Assembly: GCA_024643705.1 (NCBI GenBank)
Contig: JAHEML010000279.1
Span: forward strand, 1 to 5,921
Direction: 5' to 3'
Length of the DNA: 5,921 nucleotides
DNA from: Caldilineaceae bacterium
GTDB lineage: Bacteria > Chloroflexota > Anaerolineae > Caldilineales > Caldilineaceae
This document shows positions 1 through 5,921 of this stretch, in pieces; positions within the stretch are counted from its first letter, which is position 1, and the number at the start of each line of letters is the position of its first letter. Made by a program: the position numbers and the translations under genes. The notes under the pieces were generated by a model, which ran no database searches, was not told where the DNA came from, and saw only the letters and a program-made list of their open reading frames with translations.

Positions 1-1280
1 GTTCCGCTGGTCATGCGCACTGTGAGCATAGACTCATAACGCTCGTGATGGTGGACAAGTTTACGTTCGACAACGGCCATGCCTTGCTGGCGTGCTAGCA
101 GTTCCGCGTTGACTAGGTTCACACGATCCGCCACGATTCCTGTGAGTACCCCTTTGATGGCCCCAGCCTTGACATAAGCCAGATCGTGCTCGGCAATGGG
201 GCCATGCGCGGTGACTTCCAGCCGATCAATGCCCTGGCCGTCCAGTTGACGCAAAAAGCGTCCCATTCGTTCCACCAGATCGATGTAGGGAATCAGCGCA
301 TTGAGGGATTTGGGCGGCAGTATGGGCGCGTTGACTGCATAGCGGGCCGGTCGACCATCGAGAATATCCAAAACCTGCACGGCTACATCCTCGGCCACCT
401 TCTCCTGGGCTTCTACCGTGCTGCCGCCTAGATGGGGGGTGAGGATAATTTTGGGATTGCCTCGCAGGGGGCTGTCGGTTGGGGGCGGCTCCACTTCGAA
501 CACGTCGATGGCCGCGCCAGCGATGTGACCGCGATTGATGGCATCGGCCAGAGCTGTTTCTTCAATAATGCCACCCCGGGCCACATTGAGCAGGCGAGCG
601 CCCTGCTTCATTTGCGCCAGACGTTCCGCGTTGATCATGTGATGGGTGGTCTCTGTCATGGGTACGTGGACGGTCAGGAAATCCGATTGGGCAACCAGTT
701 CGTCCAGAGTCACCAGTTCCACGCCACGTTGGGCGGCAAAGTCGGCAGTCACATAGGGATCATAGGCAATTACCTTCATTCCCAGCCCTGCGCCCCTCTC
801 GGCTACTTCGCGCGCGATGCGGCCAAAGCCGACAACGCCCAGGGTCTTGCCCCGCACCTCCACACCCATAAATTCTGAGCGCTTCCACTTGCCTTCTTGC
901 ACATGCTGGTTGGCAAACGGAATGCCCCGGGCCAGGGCCATGAGCATAGCAATGGTATGTTCGGCTGCTGCCACCACATTGCCTGTGGGGGCATTGACAA
1001 CAATCACACCGGCCTGGGTTGCGGCGTCCAGGTCGATATTGTCCACGCCGATACCGGCACGGGCTACCACCTGCAGGCGTGTGCCTGCCCGCAGCAGTGG
1101 CGCGGTCACTTGGGTGCTGCTGCGCACCAGCAACGCATCGTAATCAGGAATCACTTCGATCAATTGGTCGGGGGTCAACTCTGTGCGCACGTCCACATCC
1201 ACATTGGGCGCTGCATAGAGAGGAACCAGGCCGCTTTCAGCGAGCTTGTCGCTCACCAGAATGCGAAAACGTGCGGTCAT
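1..1280 (-). CDS. serA: D-3-phosphoglycerate dehydrogenase, long three-domain type, C-terminus cut by window edge
   Basis: Oxidises 3-phosphoglycerate to 3-phosphohydroxypyruvate with NAD+, the first step of the phosphorylated serine pathway in the cytoplasm. I translated 426 codons from the ATG at 1280 without a stop before the left edge. Visible landmarks are ARAGIGVDNID at residues 73-83, NAPTGN at 96-101, the nucleotide-binding loop GFGRIA at 151-156 followed 17 residues later by D174 (YDPY, NAD+ preference), catalytic R235 in NVARGG, E264 in VFEVEP and H283 in TPHLGG. R235/E264/H283 match the Arg-Glu-His set of the family (R233/E262/H280 in the Mycobacterium tuberculosis enzyme, from memory). 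After about residue 317 the protein continues into the intervening (ASB) domain of long SerA proteins; about 100 residues, including the expected ACT serine-sensing domain, would lie outside the window. The start is secure: no in-frame start lies just upstream, and GGAAGG precedes it by 11 bases. Odd point: the third glycine of GxGxxG is alanine. Confidence 0.95.
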   Translation of the reverse strand, partial: MTARFRILVSDKLAESGLVPLYAAPNVDVDVRTELTPDQLIEVIPDYDALLVRSSTQVTAPLLRAGTRLQVVARAGIGVDNIDLDAATQAGVIVVNAPTGNVVAAAEHTIAMLMALARGIPFANQHVQEGKWKRSEFMGVEVRGKTLGVVGFGRIAREVAERGAGLGMKVIAYDPYVTADFAAQRGVELVTLDELVAQSDFLTVHVPMTETTHHMINAERLAQMKQGARLLNVARGGIIEETALADAINRGHIAGAAIDVFEVEPPPTDSPLRGNPKIILTPHLGGSTVEAQEKVAEDVAVQVLDILDGRPARYAVNAPILPPKSLNALIPYIDLVERMGRFLRQLDGQGIDRLEVTAHGPIAEHDLAYVKAGAIKGVLTGIVADRVNLVNAELLARQQGMAVVERKLVHHHERYESMLTVRMTSG

Positions 1281-1291
1281 TCGAGTTTGTA

Positions 1292-1297
1292 CCTTCC
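1292..1297 (-). promoter_or_regulatory. Ribosome binding site of serA
   Basis: GGAAGG on the minus strand lies 11 bases before the serA ATG. The spacing is longer than the usual 5 to 9 bases, but the cyclase gene in this window has similar 11-base spacing, and no better purine run is present between the terminator and the start. Confidence 0.45.
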
Positions 1298-1300
1298 GCC

Positions 1301-1340
1301 TGTAGAAAACTGTACGGGCACACTTTCGGTGCCCGTACAG
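1301..1340 (-). terminator. Intrinsic (rho-independent) terminator of argS
   Basis: On the minus strand CTGTACGGGCAC (1340 to 1329) and GTGCCCGTACAG (1321 to 1310) form a perfect 12-bp stem. The 7-base loop CGAAAGT can tighten to a C-GAAA-G tetraloop with one bulged T. TTTTCT follows directly at 1309-1304. The hairpin begins 7 bases after the argS TAA. On the plus strand the stem is followed by ATGAAG, not by a T-run, so it should act on minus-strand transcripts only. It ends about 24 bases before the serA start codon (29 bases counted from the stem), leaving little room for a separate serA promoter. Confidence 0.9.
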
Positions 1341-1347
1341 ATGAAGT

Positions 1348-3051
1348 TTACATACTTTCCGGGGCACTCATCCCCATCAAGTGTAAGACACGAGCCAGGG
1401 CCGTGCGTGCGGCCCAACAAAGCAAAAAGCGTGCCCGACGCAGTTCATCCGGTTCGGCCTTGAGCACATGGCATTGATCATAAAACACGCTAAAGCTTCG
1501 GGCCAATTCCATGGCATAGTGGGTGAGGTTGTGGGGCGAAAGCTTGTCCACAGCAAAGTCGATCTGCTCCTCCATCTCCAGGATTTTGCGAATGAGGCCA
1601 AATTCTGTGGGATGGGCGAGCAGGGCCAATGCGTCGTCGTCGCCTGGCTGGGCCGCGCTGCCAGCAGCCAATCCTTCTTCGGCAGCCTTGAGCAAAATAG
1701 AGCAGATGCGCGCATGGTTCATTTGCACATAGTAGACTGGGTTTTCGTTTTTCTGCTCCACAGCCAGGGCCAAATCAAAGTCGATGCCACTTTCTGGGCC
1801 GCGGGTAAGGAGCATAAAGCGCACTGCATCTGCGCCCACATCTTCCACGACCTCGCGCAAGGTGAGGAAATCGCCCGAGCGCTTGCTCATCTTTACTTCC
1901 TGACCGTCTCGCAGGAGTTTGACCAGGTTGTAGAGCACGATCACCAGTCGATCCGGATCCAGCCCCAGCGCGGCCATGATCGCACCCATTCGCGGCACAT
2001 GGCCTTGATGGTCCACCGCCCAGATGTTGACCACCCGGTCGAAGCCCCGGCGCACAAATTTATCGTAGTGATAGGCGATGTCGCTGGCGAAGTAGGTGGG
2101 CATCCCGTTGGATTTCACCACCACTTCGTCTTTATCGTTTTTGGGATAATTGCTGGCCCGGAACCAGCGCGCGCCGTCCCACTCGCCAATATCGCCTTTT
2201 TCGGTCAAGTCCGCCAGCAGTTGCTCCACCAATCCTTCGTCGTGCAGGCTCTGCTCGCTGAACCAGCGATCGTAGCGAATACCAATCAAGCTCAGTTCGT
2301 CGGCCAAATCGGCCAAGACGATGGCAAGACCCTTTTCGCGCAGGGTCGCCAGCACCGTATGTCGGGGTAGCAACAGCAGGCTCTCACCCACCTCGGCCTG
2401 AATCTGCTGGGCATAGCCAATCATGTAGTCGCCCTTGTAACCATCTTGGGGCAGTTCCACATCCTGGCCGTAGAGTTGCTGATAGCGGGCATAAAGGGTT
2501 TGGGCAAAGAGATCGAGCTGATTGCCCACGTCGTTGACGTAGAATTCCCGCTGCACATCGTAACCGGCTGCTTCCAACACCGAAGCCAGACTGTCACCCA
2601 GCACCGCATTACGTGCGCCGCCATAGTGGAGCGGACCAGTCGGGTTGGCGCTGACAAATTCCACCTGCCAGCGTGCACCGTCCCCCCGGTTGATGTTACC
2701 AAAGGTGTCGCCCGCGTCGATGATGGCCCGCACGTGGTGTTGCAACCAGCGCTCGGCCAGGCGAATGTTGATAAAACCGGGGCCAGCCAGTTCCACCGCG
2801 CCGATCAACCCATCCACGGGGATATGGCCCACAATCGCCTGGGCGATCTGTCGGGGGTTGACCTTGTCACCGGTCTCCTTTTTCACCGCAGCCGCGGTGA
2901 TCAGCGCGATATTCGTGGAGAAATCCCCGTGGTCCGCCTGTTTGGGACGTTCAATTGCAGGCGAGGCAATGGGAATATTGGGCAACTGGCCCGCGCTCTT
3001 GGCTGCGTCCACCGCCCCGCTGATGATTTCCTGGATTTGATCCCGTAACAT
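1348..3051 (-). CDS. argS: Arginyl-tRNA synthetase (class I aminoacyl-tRNA synthetase)
   Basis: Charges tRNA-Arg with arginine using ATP, in the cytoplasm. The 567-residue product has the usual family length and architecture: an N-terminal Add-1 tRNA-recognition domain at about 1-100 (HGDFSTNIAL at 41-50, GPGFIN at 90-95), a Rossmann catalytic core with SANPTGPLHYGG at 134-145, YVNDVGNQ at 171-178, VDHQGH at 346-351 and KMSKRSG at 387-393, then a DALR anticodon-binding domain from about 437 (NPVYYVQMNHARI) to the typical ending MGMSAPESM. I chose the ATG at 3051. An in-frame TTG at 3105 would add 18 residues unlike the family's N-terminus; the ATG begins MLRDQIQ, as homologues do, and has GGAAA four bases upstream. 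Odd point: the HIGH motif reads HYGG, so the second histidine is glycine. The gene has its own 70-base gap from the cyclase and ends in a strong terminator. Confidence 0.97.
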   Translation of the reverse strand: MLRDQIQEIISGAVDAAKSAGQLPNIPIASPAIERPKQADHGDFSTNIALITAAAVKKETGDKVNPRQIAQAIVGHIPVDGLIGAVELAGPGFINIRLAERWLQHHVRAIIDAGDTFGNINRGDGARWQVEFVSANPTGPLHYGGARNAVLGDSLASVLEAAGYDVQREFYVNDVGNQLDLFAQTLYARYQQLYGQDVELPQDGYKGDYMIGYAQQIQAEVGESLLLLPRHTVLATLREKGLAIVLADLADELSLIGIRYDRWFSEQSLHDEGLVEQLLADLTEKGDIGEWDGARWFRASNYPKNDKDEVVVKSNGMPTYFASDIAYHYDKFVRRGFDRVVNIWAVDHQGHVPRMGAIMAALGLDPDRLVIVLYNLVKLLRDGQEVKMSKRSGDFLTLREVVEDVGADAVRFMLLTRGPESGIDFDLALAVEQKNENPVYYVQMNHARICSILLKAAEEGLAAGSAAQPGDDDALALLAHPTEFGLIRKILEMEEQIDFAVDKLSPHNLTHYAMELARSFSVFYDQCHVLKAEPDELRRARFLLCWAARTALARVLHLMGMSAPESM

Positions 3052-3055
3052 AGAA

Positions 3056-3060
3056 TTTCC
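3056..3060 (-). promoter_or_regulatory. Weak ribosome binding site supporting the argS ATG start
   Basis: GGAAA on the minus strand lies four bases before the ATG at 3051. It is a weak Shine-Dalgarno match, but it favours this start over the in-frame TTG at 3105, which has no purine-rich site at a suitable distance. Confidence 0.35.
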
Positions 3061-3073
3061 GTTTTCTGTATAG

Positions 3074-3119
3074 CAATCAGCAGCGATAACGCCACATTCT
3101 ATCAAGTCAAAGCTGATTG
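3074..3119 (-). repeat. 8-base inverted repeat in the cyclase-argS gap
   Basis: CAATCAGC at 3074-3081 and GCTGATTG at 3112-3119 are perfect inverted copies separated by 30 bases. The pair nearly fills the 70-base gap in front of argS. No T-run follows on either strand, so it is not a canonical terminator of the cyclase gene. It could be a protein binding site or the base of a leader RNA structure, or it could be chance. Confidence 0.4.
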
Positions 3120-3121
3120 TC

Positions 3122-3943
3122 TTAAACCGCTGGGCCTACGTGCAACGCTTGAATGGGGATTGGCTCCGCTCGTCCGCGCAATTCGATAGTCATCGGCGTC
3201 GCTCCGGATGTTTCGGCTCCCGCCATGCAGCAAGTCATACTGACAAGAATCTGACCAACATCGGCTTTGGAGGCCAGCCGCGCCGCAGTATTGGCAGTGT
3301 CGCCAAGCACGGTGATGACGCTCATCTTGTCCGACGAGCCAACCGCGCCGACGAAAGCCTGGCCTGTATGGACACCTGCTCCTACACCAACCCACGGCCC
3401 CTTCGGATCCGTGTGTCCGGTGGCTACCAGCAACGCCCGGGCAGCACCCACAGCACAAGCAGCGTGGTTTGGTCCCACAATACCTGGAGCGTAGATCCCC
3501 GCGACCTCATCACCAATCAACTTTTCAATCAGCGCACCCGAATCAATCAATACTTCGGTGGCAGCCTTATAAAACCGATCGATCAATTGGTGGAAATCAG
3601 ATGGACTGAGCTGTTCGGCCAGTGCGGTAGAGCCTCGAATGTCGGCAAAGAGCAGAGTTACTTCTGTTTCAATGCCAACATTGTGTTCCTTCACAATAGT
3701 TTCACACCGCTTACAAAGTGTGGGATTCAGGCTTGATCCAGCACCGAAGCCTAGCAAATTGATCACGACCGACGCAGGACCGTTGAAAGGCGCGTTGCAG
3801 ACCCGACAACGATTATGTCCTGGCAGAAGAGAGAAAACACGTTTTACGCCAAGAACCATTGGCTTCAGGTGCGAATGATCACCTGTGAGATACGCTCGCC
3901 AAAGAACCTCGGGCCATTCTGGAACAATGGATGATTCATCCAT
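3122..3943 (-). CDS. Class III adenylate cyclase with N-terminal paired CxxC module
   Basis: Predicted to make cAMP from ATP as a soluble homodimer; no signal peptide or membrane segment is visible. The 273-residue protein has an N-terminal part (1-90) holding CRVC at 46-49 and CKRC at 77-80, which looks like a small zinc-ribbon-like module, followed by one class III cyclase domain (about 91-270). All six expected active-site residues are present: metal-binding D101 (FADIRGST) and D145 (GDEV), adenine-specifying K141 and D215 (VLGDTANTAARL), and transition-state N218 and R222. The K/D pair argues for adenylate, not guanylate, cyclase. I chose the ATG at 3943: GAGAGGG lies 11 bases upstream, whereas the in-frame TTG at 3952 is only two bases from that site. 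The gene sits alone between two housekeeping genes. Hand counts of five 60-base lines give about 40 to 57% GC, lower overall than argS lines I counted (52 to 63%), which may reflect transfer or weaker selection. Confidence 0.92.
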   Translation of the reverse strand: MDESSIVPEWPEVLWRAYLTGDHSHLKPMVLGVKRVFSLLPGHNRCRVCNAPFNGPASVVINLLGFGAGSSLNPTLCKRCETIVKEHNVGIETEVTLLFADIRGSTALAEQLSPSDFHQLIDRFYKAATEVLIDSGALIEKLIGDEVAGIYAPGIVGPNHAACAVGAARALLVATGHTDPKGPWVGVGAGVHTGQAFVGAVGSSDKMSVITVLGDTANTAARLASKADVGQILVSMTCCMAGAETSGATPMTIELRGRAEPIPIQALHVGPAV

Positions 3944-3954
3944 ATAATGCAATA

Positions 3955-3961
3955 CCCTCTC
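3955..3961 (-). promoter_or_regulatory. Ribosome binding site of the adenylate cyclase gene
   Basis: GAGAGGG on the minus strand is 11 bases before the ATG at 3943 and only two bases before the alternative TTG at 3952. The TTG is too close for normal initiation, so this site favours the ATG. Confidence 0.4.
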
Positions 3962-4008
3962 GCGTAAAGGGCAATGAATGCCTCCGACAGCCCAAACCGC
4001 AAGAAATC

Positions 4009-4037
4009 TGCGTCTGTAGCTCTTCTATGCGTCTGTA
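4009..4037 (-). repeat. 10-base direct repeat upstream of the cyclase gene, possible operator
   Basis: On the minus strand TACAGACGCA occurs twice, at 4037-4028 and 4018-4009, with a 9-base spacer and a start-to-start period of 19 bases. Both copies are exact and lie in the 124-base gap between the polymerase and cyclase genes, 66 bases or more before the cyclase ATG. Tandem half-sites about two helical turns apart suit a dimeric activator or repressor. No convincing -35/-10 pair is visible next to them, so the regulatory role is inferred. Confidence 0.45.
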
Positions 4038-4067
4038 CCGTTGTGGTTAGGATGCCCTCCAACCTGC

Positions 4068-5921
4068 CTATGCCTTTTCCATATCATACCAGTTCGGCCC
4101 AACCTCGGCATCCACCTTCAAGGGGATGTCAAGGGTGTAGGCCGATTCCATCACTTCCACCACCAGGGCTGTCACGGCTTCCCGCTCGGATGCGGGCATC
4201 TCCACAACAAGCTCGTCGTGAACTTGCAGCAACATGCGCGCCTTGTAGCCGCCATCCTGCAAGCGCTTGTGCAGATGGATCATGGCTATCTTGATCACAT
4301 CGGCAGCCGTGCCCTGGATGGGCGCATTGATGGCGGCCCGTTCCAAGGCCTGTCGTTGGGTAAAGGGCAGCTTGGCCTGCAGCTCTGGGAAGAAACGCTT
4401 GCGGCCCAGGAGTGTCTCCACATACCCATCTTCGGTGGCTTTGCGGATGGTCTCGTCGATAAATGTGCGCACCTGCGGATAGGTAGCGAAATACTGATCC
4501 AAAAAGCGCTGTGCCTCGGCTGGCCCCATCTCCGAGCGGCTGCTCAGGCCATAGGCGCTGACGCCATAAATGGTGGCAAAGTTGATGGTCTTGGCAAGTC
4601 CCCGCTGGGATCGATCCACATCATTCAACGGCACATCAAAAAGTTTCGACGCGGTGGCCGCGTGAATATCCAGATCGTGGCGGAAAGCGTCCAACAGCCC
4701 TGGTTCTTGGGCCACATGGGCCAACACCCGTAGCTCCACCTGGCTGTAGTCGGCGGCCAACAGTAGCCAACCTTCTGGCGCAACAAACGCCTTGCGGATC
4801 TCTCGCCCCATTTCCGTGCGGATAGGGATATTCTGCAGGTTTGGGCTGTTGCTGCTCAGCCGCCCGGTGGACGAGCCTGTCTGGTTGTAGCTGGTATGCA
4901 GTCGCCCCGTCTCTGGATTGACCAGCACGGGTAGCGCGTCCACATAGGTCCCCCGCAGCTTCTCCAACTGACGCTGTTCCAAAATCAGATTCAGCGCCTC
5001 GGCCTGTTCCAGGTTCAAATCGTCGGTCGAGTTTGCCAGCTTGTCCAGTTCCCCGGCGGCTGTGCTGAAAAATCCCGATTTAGTCTTCTTCATCCCCGTT
5101 GTAGGGAAACCCATTTCTGCAAAGAGCACCTGGCTTAGCTGCTGGGTGCTGCGAATGTTGAATTCGTGACCGGCAATGTCATACAGCCGTTGCTCGCAGT
5201 AGAGCAGCCGCTCGGCCAGTTGGGTAGACATGTCAGCCAGAAACTCTGTGTCCAGGCTGATGCCCGCCATTTCCATTGCGGCCAGCACAGGCAGCAGGGG
5301 CAGTTCAATGCTCTCGTAGAGCTGCCAAAGACCAGCCTCTTTCACCCTGGGTTCGTAGAGATGGAAGAGTTGCAGGGTGGCGTCGCAGTCTGCTCCGCAA
5401 TAGGCCCCCACCTGCTCGATGGGCGCGTAGTCGATAGTGACCTGTTTGCGCCCGCTTCCGATCAGTTCGCTGATCTCGGTCATGCGCCAGCCCAATTCAC
5501 GTTCTGCACTGCTCTTCAATCCCAGCGAGCGGCTGGCCGGATCGAGCAACCAGGCAAGGGTCATGGTGTCGTGCCACAGCCCAGCCACCGGCAGCCCGTG
5601 GCGGATGCAGACAACCGCATCGTATTTGGTGTTGTGAGCCACTTTGGGCCGGTTGACATCGGCAAAAATGGGAGCCAGGGCAGCGCACACGGTTTCCCAG
5701 GGCAACTGCTCACCCTCTTGATGCGCCACGGGGATATAGGCCGCTTCGCCTGTACCCCAGGCCACGCCCAGGCCCACAAGTGCCGCCTGCATGGGGTCGG
5801 TGCCGGTTGTCTCCACGTCAAAGCTGATCAGGGGAGCAGCACTCAACTTTTCCACCACGGTCTGCAACCCAGCCTCGTCAATGACCGTGAGGTAGGGGTT
5901 CTCCACCGTAGCTGCTGCCGA
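4068..5921 (-). CDS. polA: DNA polymerase I, family A (3'-5' exonuclease and polymerase domains; N-terminus beyond window)
   Basis: Fills gaps and replaces RNA primers in replication and repair. The frame is open to the right edge, giving 617 residues ending in TAG at 4068; residue numbers below count from the GTG at 5906. The proofreading domain is intact: Exo I D30/E32 (FDVET), Exo II D96 (HNTKYD) and Exo III Y169/D173 (YCGAD). The polymerase domain has TGRLSS at 347-352, motif A DYSQVELR with D386 and E391, motif B with R435, K439, F443 and Y447, NAPIQGTAAD at 527-536 and motif C VHDE with H563/D564. These align with E. coli D355, E357, D424, Y497, D501, D705, R754, K758, F762, Y766, H881 and D882. 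The C-terminus (GPNWYDMEKA) matches the family's end. The GTG at 5906 is probably internal: alanine-rich codons continue in frame upstream, as in an interdomain linker, so a 5'-nuclease domain probably precedes it. That cannot be seen here. Confidence 0.96.
   Translation of the reverse strand, partial: SAAATVENPYLTVIDEAGLQTVVEKLSAAPLISFDVETTGTDPMQAALVGLGVAWGTGEAAYIPVAHQEGEQLPWETVCAALAPIFADVNRPKVAHNTKYDAVVCIRHGLPVAGLWHDTMTLAWLLDPASRSLGLKSSAERELGWRMTEISELIGSGRKQVTIDYAPIEQVGAYCGADCDATLQLFHLYEPRVKEAGLWQLYESIELPLLPVLAAMEMAGISLDTEFLADMSTQLAERLLYCEQRLYDIAGHEFNIRSTQQLSQVLFAEMGFPTTGMKKTKSGFFSTAAGELDKLANSTDDLNLEQAEALNLILEQRQLEKLRGTYVDALPVLVNPETGRLHTSYNQTGSSTGRLSSNSPNLQNIPIRTEMGREIRKAFVAPEGWLLLAADYSQVELRVLAHVAQEPGLLDAFRHDLDIHAATASKLFDVPLNDVDRSQRGLAKTINFATIYGVSAYGLSSRSEMGPAEAQRFLDQYFATYPQVRTFIDETIRKATEDGYVETLLGRKRFFPELQAKLPFTQRQALERAAINAPIQGTAADVIKIAMIHLHKRLQDGGYKARMLLQVHDELVVEMPASEREAVTALVVEVMESAYTLDIPLKVDAEVGPNWYDMEKA

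Noticed and set aside
897..1463. Plus-strand open frame of 188 codons opposite serA and across the terminator
   Set aside because: It runs through the serA start, the terminator hairpin and the argS end, which is not compatible with a real gene here; no domain is visible.
1468..2370. Plus-strand open frame of 300 codons opposite argS
   Set aside because: It is entirely antisense to a clearly real argS, its translation shows no recognisable domain and is rich in His and Gln as expected from reading a biased coding strand backwards.
3052..3105. Extended argS N-terminus from the TTG at 3105
   Set aside because: The 18 extra residues do not resemble the family's N-terminus, the start is a rare codon, and an ATG with a ribosome binding site lies downstream at the expected place.
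3944..4008. Possible sigma-70 promoter for the cyclase gene
   Set aside because: TTG-starting hexamers such as TTGCGG and TTGCCC occur, but none has a TATAAT-like partner at 16 to 18 bases.
3865..4062. Minus-strand 65-codon frame overlapping the cyclase start
   Set aside because: It starts with TTG, overlaps the better supported cyclase gene in another frame and has no recognisable features.
4045..4064. Imperfect hairpin just after polA (GGTTGGA paired with TCCTAACC, one bulge)
   Set aside because: The stem is only about seven pairs with a bulge and no T-run follows on the minus strand, so I do not call it a terminator.
4041..4733. Plus-strand open frame of 230 codons opposite the 3' part of polA
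   Set aside because: It is antisense to the polymerase palm and fingers coding sequence with intact motifs, and its product resembles no family I know.

Overview
The window is a compact stretch of bacterial chromosome with four protein genes, all on the minus strand. In transcription order (right to left) they are: a family A DNA polymerase I gene cut by the right edge, a class III adenylate cyclase gene, a complete arginyl-tRNA synthetase gene (argS), and a D-3-phosphoglycerate dehydrogenase gene (serA) cut by the left edge. Gaps between genes are about 65 to 125 bases. There are no RNA genes, insertion sequences, CRISPR arrays or phage genes that I can see.

Organism: the genes are plainly bacterial and of moderately high GC. 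SerA is the long three-domain type known from Mycobacterium, ArgS carries an unusual HYGG form of the HIGH motif, and Pol I keeps an intact proofreading domain. A free-living bacterium of the Chloroflexota (Caldilineae or Anaerolineae type) is my best guess. This rests on the general flavour of the proteins and not on a diagnostic marker, so it is weak.

Layout: 4068-5921 codes for the 3'-5' exonuclease and polymerase domains of Pol I; any 5'-nuclease domain would lie beyond the right edge. The gap 3944-4067 holds a 10-base direct repeat (two copies, period 19) upstream of the cyclase. The cyclase (3122-3943) has a paired CxxC module in front of a catalytic domain with all six canonical residues, and its base composition looks lower in GC than its neighbours. 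The gap 3052-3121 holds an 8-base inverted repeat in front of argS (1348-3051). The gap 1281-1347 holds a near-ideal intrinsic terminator for argS, which ends only 29 bases before the serA start. serA fills 1-1280.

The genes serve replication and repair, cAMP signalling, translation and serine synthesis. They do not form an obvious pathway; the shared strand is the only evidence of linkage. I found no convincing undescribed system. The parts most worth a second look are the CxxC cyclase with its upstream direct repeat, the HYGG motif in ArgS, and the terminator placed directly in front of serA.
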